This document shows, one piece after another, positions 1 to 6,629 of a stretch of DNA of 64,000 nt. The number at the start of each line of letters is the position of its first letter. Position 1 is the stretch's first letter. The DNA comes from an uncultured Butyricimonas sp. (GTDB taxonomy: Bacteria; Bacteroidota; Bacteroidia; Bacteroidales; Marinifilaceae): positions 104,888 through 168,887 of the forward strand of contig CALUMT010000020.1 of NCBI GenBank assembly GCA_944321845.1, in the 5' to 3' direction. The notes below the pieces were generated by a model. That model had not been told where the DNA came from. It saw only the letters and a list, made by a program, of their open reading frames with translations, and did no database searches. Both the position numbers and the translations under genes were made by a program.

Positions 1-11
1 GGGTAACCATC

Positions 12-875
12 ATGAACAATCTAACCTATCGGACGTTTAAAGATAAGTTGTTTTTCTACCTTATCTGCACGTTGGCATCCTTAACCGTTGTACCTCTTTT
101 CGCCATCATTTGGGAATTGATACAAAAAGGCTACAAGCAAATCAACTGGAGTTTCTTCACGGAAACAGCTCCCAGCACCCTGGATGCCATGCTGGCCCGG
201 AGCACGGGAGATATCATCCCGGGAGGTATCGCCAACGGAATTCTAGGTACCCTGCTCATGGTCATCATCGCCGCCATCATTGCCATTCCCACTGGAATAC
301 TTGTCGGCATTCATCTGTCCGAACACCCGAAAACGAAATTTTCCAACATCACGCGTTTCATCACCGACCTGATACAAGGTAGCCCGTCCATCGTCATCGG
401 TATCATCGCCTACACCTGGGTCGTGAAACCGTTAGGCAGCTATTCGGCATTCGCCGGAAGTGTATCCCTGGCGATCATGATGCTTCCGCTGATTGTCCGT
501 TCAACAGAAGAAACATTGAAAATGCTCCCCGGTAGTCTCAAGGAAGCAGGATTAGCCCTCGGGGCATCATATACCAGCGTCGTGTTGAAGATTTTGCTTC
601 CCTCCGCGTTCGGCGGACTTTTCACGGGAATCCTGCTGGCCATCTCACGGGTAATGGGCGAAACCGCCCCATTGATGCTAACCGCCCTCGGTAGCACCGC
701 TATCAACTGGGATGTACTGGAACCTTCCAGTGCGGTTCCGCTACTTATTTGGGAATTCTACAACGACCCCAATCTGATCGACATGATATGGAGCTCCTCC
801 CTATTCCTGTTACTACTAGTTTTAACGCTGAACCTCATCGCGAAACGAATTGCCAGAAAATGGAAAATACAATAA
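12..875 (+). CDS. pstA: Phosphate ABC transporter permease PstA
   Basis: Inner-membrane permease of the high-affinity phosphate importer; works with PstC, PstB and the binding protein PstS. The 287-residue protein has several hydrophobic segments (about residues 14-35, 75-100, 120-170, 190-215, 260-280) and the cytoplasmic EAA loop at about 177-190 (EAGLALGA) that docks on the ATPase. Its length is normal for PstA. The next gene, pstB, starts 16 nt downstream, and phoU, a phoB-like and a phoR-like gene follow on the same strand. A TAA at 4-6, in frame with only one preceding codon visible, could be the end of an upstream pstC; this cannot be shown from the window. Seen: motif, length and context; function is by family. 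Confidence 0.95.
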   Translation: MNNLTYRTFKDKLFFYLICTLASLTVVPLFAIIWELIQKGYKQINWSFFTETAPSTLDAMLARSTGDIIPGGIANGILGTLLMVIIAAIIAIPTGILVGIHLSEHPKTKFSNITRFITDLIQGSPSIVIGIIAYTWVVKPLGSYSAFAGSVSLAIMMLPLIVRSTEETLKMLPGSLKEAGLALGASYTSVVLKILLPSAFGGLFTGILLAISRVMGETAPLMLTALGSTAINWDVLEPSSAVPLLIWEFYNDPNLIDMIWSSSLFLLLLVLTLNLIAKRIARKWKIQ

Positions 876-890
876 ATTAGCCTTACGATC

Positions 891-1673
891 ATGAAAGAAG
901 AAATGATAAACATACAAGACCCCATCCTACAATTAAAGGACGTATCCATCTCCTATTCCCCGGGGAAGAATGCCGTGAAAAACATCTATGCCGATATCGC
1001 CAAAAACAAGATCACGGCCATCATGGGCCCTTCCGGCTGCGGAAAAAGTACCTTGTTACGGGCGATCAACCGCATGCACGAGCTTTACCCGGATATCAAG
1101 ATCATGGGAGAAATACTATTGGACGGGAAGAACATTCTCAAAATGAACCCCATGGAAGTACGGCGAATGGCCGGTATGGTCTTCCAACGCCCGAACCCCT
1201 TCCCCACCATGAGCATTTTCGACAATGTCATCGCCGGTTATAAACTAAACGGGATATCCCTGTCAAAAAGCGAAAAAGAGGAAATCGTTGAACGCTGCCT
1301 CACCAATGTCGGTCTCTGGAACGAGGTGAAGGATTCCTTGTACAAGAAAGGGACATTCCTCTCGGGAGGACAACAACAACGCCTGTGCATCGCCCGCGCC
1401 TTGGCCTTAAAACCGGACGTGCTGCTAATGGACGAACCGACATCCGCCCTTGATCCCATCGCAACCAACCGGATCGAGGAATTGCTACTGGACCTCAAAC
1501 AGGAATTCACTATCGTCATCGTCACGCACAACATGTCCCAGGCCGCCCGTATATCCGACTACTCCATGTTCATGTACCTGGGCGAACTCGTGGAATACGA
1601 CACGACACAAACCATGTTCACGAATCCCAAGGACAAACGCACCAACGAATATTTATCCGGGCAATTCGGTTAA
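891..1673 (+). CDS. pstB: Phosphate ABC transporter ATP-binding protein PstB
   Basis: ATPase that powers phosphate import through PstA/PstC at the cytoplasmic face of the inner membrane. The 260-residue protein has the Walker A loop GPSGCGKST at about residues 46-54, the ABC signature LSGGQQQRL at about 157-165, Walker B ending LLMDEPTSALD at about 178-188, and the switch histidine in IVTHNMSQA. The length fits PstB (about 250-260). It lies 16 nt after pstA and 49 nt before phoU. A second ATG five residues in (MINIQDP...) is an alternative start; the earlier one gives the tighter spacing. Family assignment is firm from motifs and neighbours. Confidence 0.97.
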   Translation: MKEEMINIQDPILQLKDVSISYSPGKNAVKNIYADIAKNKITAIMGPSGCGKSTLLRAINRMHELYPDIKIMGEILLDGKNILKMNPMEVRRMAGMVFQRPNPFPTMSIFDNVIAGYKLNGISLSKSEKEEIVERCLTNVGLWNEVKDSLYKKGTFLSGGQQQRLCIARALALKPDVLLMDEPTSALDPIATNRIEELLLDLKQEFTIVIVTHNMSQAARISDYSMFMYLGELVEYDTTQTMFTNPKDKRTNEYLSGQFG

Positions 1674-1722
1674 TTACTCCCAAACAGCACGGATCATAAA
1701 ACAATAATTCTATACATTCATC

Positions 1723-2406
1723 ATGGCAACAATTCGAGACAAATTCATACAAAAGATCAAAGAAGATTTTGAACTTCTTTCCGTCATTGTCCTGCGACAA
1801 ACGGACAATATCATCACGCTAAGCGAAAACAACAAGAATCCGGAACTATACGACACGATCAACGAAAACGAGAAGATCATTGACGGACTGGAGATAAAAA
1901 TCCGGGACGAGGTCATTAACTCCATCGTACTGTACAGTCCCCGGGCAAGCGATTCCCGGAAAATCATTTCCTACCACGACATGACCGCCTACCTGGAACG
2001 TATCGGAGATTTACTGCTCAACATCGCCGATTTCCTGGGAGAGATAAACGTCGATGGACCCCTGTACATCGCTTACCAGAAAACCATACAGGCCCAATTA
2101 CATACCGTGAAAAGTATGACACAAAATGCTATCTTTGCATTCACGTGCGAAGATGAAGACCTGGCCAAAAACATCATCGCCCAAGATGACACCGTGGATA
2201 ATACCCACAAGGAAATCATTCACGGCATCCCGGGACATCTCTGCGGAGAAATTATGGACAAACAAGACATACTGGACGCCTTATCCATTAGCAACATGTC
2301 TTACAATATAGAACGAATCGGCGACAACGCCACCAATATTGCGGAAGCCGCCATTTACCTAATGGAAGGGAAAAACGCGAAACATATCCATAACGAAAAA
2401 GAATAA
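1723..2406 (+). CDS. phoU: Phosphate signalling regulator PhoU
   Basis: PhoU is a cytoplasmic helical protein that couples the Pst transporter to the PhoR-type kinase and damps the phosphate-starvation response when phosphate is plentiful. The 227-residue product is all-helical in appearance and has two PhoU repeats. Each repeat holds the typical acidic helix ends (for example YLERIGDLLLNIADF in the first and YNIERIGDNATNIAEA in the second, both E-R-I-G-D-x3-N-I), which in the family bind metal clusters. It sits between pstB and the phoB-like gene, 6 nt from the latter, which is the canonical arrangement. Normal length, no anomalies. Confidence 0.95.
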   Translation: MATIRDKFIQKIKEDFELLSVIVLRQTDNIITLSENNKNPELYDTINENEKIIDGLEIKIRDEVINSIVLYSPRASDSRKIISYHDMTAYLERIGDLLLNIADFLGEINVDGPLYIAYQKTIQAQLHTVKSMTQNAIFAFTCEDEDLAKNIIAQDDTVDNTHKEIIHGIPGHLCGEIMDKQDILDALSISNMSYNIERIGDNATNIAEAAIYLMEGKNAKHIHNEKE

Positions 2407-2412
2407 CACGAA

Positions 2413-3096
2413 ATGGAAGAACAGAACAAAATACTAATCGTTGACGACGAAGCAGATTTAAGGGAAATCCTTCAGTTCAACCTGGAAAGCGAGGGCTATT
2501 CCGTCGACACGGCGGAATCTGCTGAACAAGCTTTAAAAAAACTCTCACCCGCCCACAAGCTCATCCTGCTCGACGTCATGATGGGAGGCATGTCCGGTTT
2601 CAAAATGGCGGAAAAACTCCGCAAGGAACTACACAACAACATTCCCATCATTTTCCTGACCGCCAAAGATACCGAGAACGACATGCTCACCGGATTCAGC
2701 ATCGGTGGAGATGATTACATATCCAAACCCTTCTCCATCAAAGAAGTTTCCGCCAGAGTTAAAGCCGTGTTGAAGAGAAGTAAAAACGATATCGAGAATA
2801 CTTCCCCCATCATCACCGTCGGGGAAATAACCCTTGACCTAAACACGAAATGTGTCACCGCTAACGGGCAATTACTTCCCATTACCAAAAAGGAATTCGA
2901 AATCCTCTGCCTGCTGGCCCAGAATCCCGGACACATCTTCTCTCGAGAAGATATTCTGAATCGCATCTGGCAAAACGACGGCTACGTGCTGGAAAGGACC
3001 GTTGATGTTCATATTACCCGATTACGCAAGAAACTCGGGGTACTGGGCAAGCACATCGTCAACCGCTCCGGTTACGGGTATTGCATCGAATTTTAA
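2413..3096 (+). CDS. PhoB-like response regulator (OmpR family)
   Basis: Two-domain DNA-binding response regulator, 227 residues. The N-terminal receiver has acidic residues DDEAD at 11-15, the phospho-acceptor Asp54 in LLDVMMGG and the conserved Lys105 in DYISKPF. The C-terminal winged helix (about 130-226) has the recognition-helix region LERTVDVHITRLRKKLG typical of the OmpR/PhoB class. It begins 6 nt after phoU and ends 23 nt before the histidine kinase gene, so it almost certainly serves phosphate-starvation control. I did not find a clear pho-box in front of pstA because that region lies outside the window. Confidence 0.93.
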   Translation: MEEQNKILIVDDEADLREILQFNLESEGYSVDTAESAEQALKKLSPAHKLILLDVMMGGMSGFKMAEKLRKELHNNIPIIFLTAKDTENDMLTGFSIGGDDYISKPFSIKEVSARVKAVLKRSKNDIENTSPIITVGEITLDLNTKCVTANGQLLPITKKEFEILCLLAQNPGHIFSREDILNRIWQNDGYVLERTVDVHITRLRKKLGVLGKHIVNRSGYGYCIEF

Positions 3097-3119
3097 TCAT
3101 TACTTAAAAAACAGACCGT

Positions 3120-4877
3120 ATGAAATTATCTTACAAACAGAAGTTATTTTCCTACTTCTTCATCGTGTTCGCCGCATTCTCGGTCGTTCTCACGGTTTTC
3201 CAGCAAGGACGAGAAAAAGCATATAAAACAGAGAACCTTCGTTCCTCTCTAAACGAGTACGCCGACATTATCAACCGCTACATGGCCACCGATCGGTCAC
3301 TCCTCTCGACCCACTCCGATACCATCGGACAAATACTCCGAATCCTTCCTCCGTCGCTACGCCTCACCGTTGTCAGTCACGACGGAACCGTTCTGTTTGA
3401 CAACAACGTCTCCAACCAGGAGATAGAAAACCACCTGCAACGCCCAGAGGTACAAACCGCCTCCATCCAGGGATCCGGAACGGCCATCCGCCTTTCCAAG
3501 ACCACGGGAATCAAATATTATTATTACGCCAAATCCTACCCCGATTTCTTTATCCGGGTAGCCCTGCCATACAACATCGAAGTGCAGAACTTCCTGAAGA
3601 CGGATAATATATTCCTCTACTTCATTACTTTACTATTCTTCATCGGGCTCGTCTCCCTGATATATCTATCTGACCGGTTAGGCAAGGCCATCTCCGGACT
3701 TAAAGATTTCATTCTCTCCGCTAAAAATCATCGTATTGACTACAACACGATCCATCTCCCCAACAATGAACTTGGCGAGATCGGGGAACAAATCATCCAA
3801 AACTACCGGGCCCTGGAGGAAAGCAACAAACAAATAACCATAGAACGGGAAAAACTGCAACGCCATTTCCACTATTCCGACGAGGGTATTGCCATCTTTT
3901 CCGCCTCCCGGGACAACGTGCATGCCAACACGCACTTTATCCAATACCTGAACACCATACTGGATGAACCGACCTTCAACCTGGAAGGCTTCCTGCAAAA
4001 ACCGGAATTCAGCAAGATTAACGCCTTTCTGCAAACGCACACTCCAGTGGAAGCCAACGCCACGAATCTCCCCATTTTCCGGGACAAGATAAAAAAAGGA
4101 GGACGCTACTTCACCGTGAAACTGCTCATATTCCCGGACAACAGCTTTGAGGTCACCCTCAACGATATCTCCAACAACGAGCAAAACCGGCTTCTGAAAC
4201 AGGAAATGACCAACAACATCGCGCACGAACTGCGCACCCCGGTAAGCAGCATCCGAGGTTACGTCGAAACACTTTTGGAACAGACGAACATCACCCCCGA
4301 CAAGCAACGCTTCTTCCTGGAGCGGACCTACGCGCAAGTCGTTCGCCTCTCTGACCTGATCAGGGACATAGCACTCATCACCAAAATGGAAGAGGCTTCA
4401 ACCCTTTTCAAGAAAGAGGACCTGTACCCCCGGGCCATATTCCAGGAAGCCATCACCGACCTGCAATCCTCCATCGCCAGTCATGCCATCTCCGTCTATA
4501 ACGAGATCGATGCGGACATCCACATCGAAGGCAACAAGACCCTGATATATGCCATTTTCCGCAATCTCATCGAAAACTCCATCAACTACGCGGGCAATGA
4601 CATATCCATCCGGATCAAAAACTACCTGGAGGATTCCGACTTCTACTATTTCTCCTACTACGACACCGGATGCGGCATCGACTCCAGCCACCTGGAACGT
4701 ATCTTCGAGCGCTTCTACCGCGTGGCAGAAGGCAGAAGCCGTCAAAACGGAGGTTCAGGCCTGGGACTGTCCATCGTCAAGAACGCCGTACTCTTCCACC
4801 AGGGAGAAATCACGGCCAAAAACAAGAAGGAAGGTGGACTGGAATTCCTGTTCTCGCTAAAAAAACAGCTGAATTAA
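3120..4877 (+). CDS. PhoR-like sensor histidine kinase
   Basis: Inner-membrane sensor kinase of 585 residues, the likely partner of the upstream response regulator. Two membrane helices (about 9-28 and 162-184) bound a periplasmic segment of about 130 residues, longer than in E. coli PhoR, so it may sense an extracytoplasmic cue as well. A HAMP-like linker and a PAS-like region (about 240-360) precede the dimerisation helix with the phospho-acceptor His369 in IAHELRTPVSSI. The ATPase domain shows the N box NLIENSINYA (about 482), G1 DTGCGID (about 515) and G2 GGSGLGLSIV (about 544). Last gene of the pst/pho unit; a hairpin with a T run follows at 4923-4950. Confidence 0.93.
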   Translation: MKLSYKQKLFSYFFIVFAAFSVVLTVFQQGREKAYKTENLRSSLNEYADIINRYMATDRSLLSTHSDTIGQILRILPPSLRLTVVSHDGTVLFDNNVSNQEIENHLQRPEVQTASIQGSGTAIRLSKTTGIKYYYYAKSYPDFFIRVALPYNIEVQNFLKTDNIFLYFITLLFFIGLVSLIYLSDRLGKAISGLKDFILSAKNHRIDYNTIHLPNNELGEIGEQIIQNYRALEESNKQITIEREKLQRHFHYSDEGIAIFSASRDNVHANTHFIQYLNTILDEPTFNLEGFLQKPEFSKINAFLQTHTPVEANATNLPIFRDKIKKGGRYFTVKLLIFPDNSFEVTLNDISNNEQNRLLKQEMTNNIAHELRTPVSSIRGYVETLLEQTNITPDKQRFFLERTYAQVVRLSDLIRDIALITKMEEASTLFKKEDLYPRAIFQEAITDLQSSIASHAISVYNEIDADIHIEGNKTLIYAIFRNLIENSINYAGNDISIRIKNYLEDSDFYYFSYYDTGCGIDSSHLERIFERFYRVAEGRSRQNGGSGLGLSIVKNAVLFHQGEITAKNKKEGGLEFLFSLKKQLN

Positions 4878-4922
4878 CATCCATCCCACGCAACCTTCCC
4901 GCCTAATATTCATCTAACATAT

Positions 4923-4950
4923 AGATAGTTCTAACAAACTATCTTTTTTA
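4923..4950 (+). terminator. Hairpin with T run after the phoR-like gene
   Basis: Perfect 8-bp inverted repeat AGATAGTT (4923-4930) / AACTATCT (4937-4944) with a 6-nt loop, followed directly by T residues. It fits a Rho-independent terminator for the phosphate unit. It ends only about 6 nt before the ATG of the next gene, so it could also act as an attenuator or mask that start. Its role is inferred. Confidence 0.7.
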
Positions 4951-4955
4951 GAAGA

Positions 4956-5690
4956 ATGAAAAAGAATAATACCTACAGACAAATAGCCCAACACATGATC
5001 GCCCTCGTGGCGGTCATGTGTTTCATCGCATGTAATAAGGACACAGAGGAAGAACCCCAAAAATTCCTCATCGAATATGGAACCATCGAAAAAACAGACG
5101 AGGAGAACTATACCATCCTGCTGGACAAGGGCGACATTCTCCTCCCCACGGAAAACATCGTCCCCGGACGAACACTAAAAAACAACATGCGGGTAGACAT
5201 CGACTACACCATCCTGGAGGAAGCCGCAGACTCCTGCAAAGAGGATTACTACGTCCGCATCAACTATCTAAACGAAATACCCACCTGGAGCATCATCCCC
5301 TACACGTCCTCCATCGAGGACAGCATCGGGAATGATCCCGTGCAAATCATCAACACGCAAATCGCCAACGGATTCATAACCATTGAATTCTACTATGAAA
5401 CATCCGCCCTATCGGACACTCACAACTTCAGCCTGGTCATGCATCCGGCGACCTCTTCCTCCAACAACATCCAACTGGAATTCAGGCATAACGCCCACGG
5501 GGACAAAGGGACAAACAAATTCGGGCATGTTTGCTTCCGGTTGCAGGAAGCCCTTCTTGACAAACAGGGGCTAATCAAACTGAGAATAAACTACAACGAC
5601 TTCAATGGGCCCAAAGACATTGACTTAACCTACAACTCGCCCCAAATGGGAGACACGAATTTCACGCCTCAGTCACATTTTTCTCGCTGA
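4956..5690 (+). CDS. NigD-like lipoprotein
   Basis: A 244-residue secreted lipoprotein. The signal peptide ends in the lipobox FIAC with Cys26, followed by an acidic linker (NKDTEEE). The mature part has an N-terminal small beta-barrel-like section (about 38-105, with LPTENIVPGRTLKNNMRV) and a C-terminal beta-sandwich (about 110-240), the layout of the NigD-like family of Bacteroidetes (NigD_N plus NigD_C). The family is named from a bacteriocin locus but most members have no known function; no nigA/nigB-type genes are nearby. The start codon lies just after a terminator-like hairpin, so expression may depend on read-through from the pho unit. Family call by recognition; function unknown. Confidence 0.8.
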   Translation: MKKNNTYRQIAQHMIALVAVMCFIACNKDTEEEPQKFLIEYGTIEKTDEENYTILLDKGDILLPTENIVPGRTLKNNMRVDIDYTILEEAADSCKEDYYVRINYLNEIPTWSIIPYTSSIEDSIGNDPVQIINTQIANGFITIEFYYETSALSDTHNFSLVMHPATSSSNNIQLEFRHNAHGDKGTNKFGHVCFRLQEALLDKQGLIKLRINYNDFNGPKDIDLTYNSPQMGDTNFTPQSHFSR

Positions 5691-5694
5691 AACT

Positions 5695-5725
5695 TTTGGA
5701 AATTCAAGAATCAGTTCTATCTTTG
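5695..5725 (+). promoter_or_regulatory. Bacteroidetes-type promoter for tRNA-Tyr/tRNA-Gly
   Basis: TTTG at 5695-5698 and TATCTTTG at 5718-5725, separated by 19 nt. This matches the Bacteroidetes sigma-ABfr consensus (TTTG, 19-21 nt, TAnnTTTG) exactly. Transcription should start near 5732, about 30 nt before tRNA-Tyr. The -33 element overlaps the end of the NigD-like gene region only by a few bases. Confidence 0.88.
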
Positions 5726-5761
5726 CGGCACGTTAGAAGGGACAACGTTCATTGAATATCT

Positions 5762-5843
5762 GGGGAGATACCAAAGTGGCCAACTGGGGCTGACTGTAAC
5801 TCAGCTGACATTGTCTTCGTAGGTTCGAATCCTGCTCTCCCCA
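5762..5843 (+). tRNA. tRNA-Tyr(GTA)
   Basis: An 82-nt class II tRNA with a long variable arm. The acceptor stem pairs GGGGAGA (5762-5768) with TCTCCCC (5836-5842), discriminator A at 5843. The anticodon loop reads CTGTAAC with GTA, and the T arm holds GGTTCGAATCC. CCA is not encoded. It is followed 5 nt later by tRNA-Gly and both share one promoter and one terminator. Confidence 0.96.
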
Positions 5844-5848
5844 CTTTT

Positions 5849-5921
5849 GCGGAAATAGCTCAGTCGATAGAGCACTAGCCTTCCAAGCTGGGGGTCGCGG
5901 GTTTGAGTCCCGTTTTCCGCT
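5849..5921 (+). tRNA. tRNA-Gly(TCC)
   Basis: A 73-nt tRNA: acceptor GCGGAAA (5849-5855) with TTTCCGC (5914-5920), discriminator T. The anticodon loop CTTCCAA gives TCC. The D arm AGCTCAGTCGATAGAGC and a T arm with GGTTTGAGTCC are normal. CCA is not encoded. It is the second gene of the two-tRNA unit. A tRNA-Gly(CCC) of related sequence lies on the opposite strand at 6492-6564. Confidence 0.96.
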
Positions 5922-5925
5922 CAAC

Positions 5926-5966
5926 AAAGAGAGCGACTCTAATTCAGAGTCGCTCTCTTTTTATTT
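5926..5966 (+). terminator. Strong terminator after the tRNA-Tyr/Gly unit
   Basis: Perfect 15-bp stem from 5926-5940 and 5946-5960 with a 5-nt loop AATTC, ending in a T-rich tract. The AGAGAGCGACTC core resembles the terminators near 17059 and 44492, so it appears to be a common terminator style in this genome. Confidence 0.93.
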
Positions 5967-6123
5967 ACCCGACATTTTCATCTCTCCCAAACAACGGCTA
6001 ATCCTCCTGCAGCTTATTCACTCGACTTTTTGTCCCCCCCAATCACCTCCAAACCCATATCCAAGAATAAACCCGTAACATAATCCTATCCTTTTCTCAT
6101 CTGTTCAAAGATTACAGACCGAT

Positions 6124-6211
6124 GTTTAATCCTGGGTTGATCCATGTTTGACAGTATTTTGACCGTAAGTATTTCCTGAGTAACTCCTGACTAATTCCTG
6201 ATCATCTCCTG
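6124..6211 (-). repeat. Eight units of an 11-bp period repeat (TCCTG array)
   Basis: Reading in 11-nt steps from 6124 gives GTTTAATCCTG, GGTTGATCCAT, GTTTGACAGTA, TTTTGACCGTA, AGTATTTCCTG, AGTAACTCCTG, ACTAATTCCTG and ATCATCTCCTG. The last four share TCCTG at exactly the same phase (6174, 6185, 6196, 6207) and the first has it at 6130, also in phase. Column 3 is T in seven of eight units. In the minus-strand reading the core is CAGGA followed by an AT-rich half. No codon frame fits. Spacing of 11 bp puts each unit on the same face of the helix, as for tandem sites of OmpR/PhoB-type regulators; that role is inference. Confidence 0.75.
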
Positions 6212-6283
6212 GTTTTATAAGAAATACTCAGGTATTAATTAACCGTGATACGATTCCATACACCTTTCAAATATGGGTTTACT

Positions 6284-6310
6284 CAGGAGTAAAACAGGAG
6301 TAAACACAGG
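6284..6310 (+). repeat. Opposing CAGGAGTAAA array, 11-bp period
   Basis: CAGGAGTAAAA (6284-6294) and CAGGAGTAAAC (6295-6305) are adjacent 11-bp units; a third, weaker CAGGTAA follows at 6307, one base out of phase. A lone ACTCAGGTA at 6227-6235 places CAGG at 6229, exactly five periods before 6284. The unit is the reverse complement of the CTCCTG-type units at 6179-6211, so the two arrays point toward each other across about 70 bp. Confidence 0.65.
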
Positions 6311-6440
6311 TAAAGAATTCACACGGATACTACCGGGTAACGATTTAACCGAGCCAGGAAATCGTTCCTCAAAAGAAAATGACGATGATGAAAAAAGAAA
6401 TATCCAGAATGACCGCCGGGAAAGATTCAGCCGGAATGGA

Positions 6441-6487
6441 GAAAAGAAAAAGAGGTTGCCACCATCATCTCGGGTAAACAACCTCTT
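6441..6487 (-). terminator. Terminator after tRNA-Gly(CCC)
   Basis: On the minus strand a 9-bp stem AAGAGGTTG / CAACCTCTT (plus coordinates 6479-6487 and 6450-6458) with a 20-nt loop is followed by TTTTTCTTTTC. It begins 5 nt after the 3' end of the minus-strand tRNA-Gly. Confidence 0.8.
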
Positions 6488-6491
6488 GTCG

Positions 6492-6564
6492 AGCGAAAAA
6501 CGGGACTCGAACCCGCGACCCTAACCTTGGGAAGGTTATGCTCTACCAACTGAGCTACTTTCGC
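6492..6564 (-). tRNA. tRNA-Gly(CCC)
   Basis: A 73-nt minus-strand tRNA. The acceptor GCGAAAG pairs with TTTTCGC with a G-U at the seventh position; the anticodon loop TTCCCAA gives CCC; the T arm holds GGGTTCGAGTCCC. Discriminator T, CCA not encoded. It carries its own promoter and terminator. Confidence 0.96.
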
Positions 6565-6574
6565 ATTAACACTG

Positions 6575-6605
6575 CAAATATATACCTAAATTCTGAACCT
6601 GCAAA
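6575..6605 (-). promoter_or_regulatory. Promoter of tRNA-Gly(CCC)
   Basis: On the minus strand TTTG (6602-6605) and TATATTTG (6575-6582) are separated by 19 nt, a perfect Bacteroidetes promoter. The tRNA 5' end lies 11 nt after the -7 element, so the transcript has almost no leader. Confidence 0.88.
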
Positions 6606-6629
6606 GAAAACGATACTTTTTATCTCTTT

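Larger units (their letters stand above)
5967..6440. other. Gene-free stretch with phased 11-bp repeats
   Basis: About 470 nt between the tRNA-Gly(TCC) terminator and the tRNA-Gly(CCC) terminator. I see no credible gene: the only open frame of note runs into the tRNA and ends in the familiar false peptide made by translating a tRNA. The stretch holds two 11-bp-period arrays (listed separately) that face each other. No promoter of the TTTG/TAnnTTTG form was recognised here. Confidence 0.6.

Noticed and set aside
3678..4337. Minus-strand frame of 219 codons opposite the histidine kinase
   Set aside because: No recognisable domain; the plus-strand kinase has all its motifs there.
5733..5927. 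Minus-strand open frame across the two tRNAs (peptide with RDSNPRP and EQDSNLRR)
   Set aside because: These are the known false peptides made by translating tRNA genes; the tRNAs explain the sequence.
6273..6524. Plus-strand 83-codon frame ending in SEKRDSNPRP
   Set aside because: It runs into tRNA-Gly(CCC) and through its terminator, and overlaps the 11-bp array.
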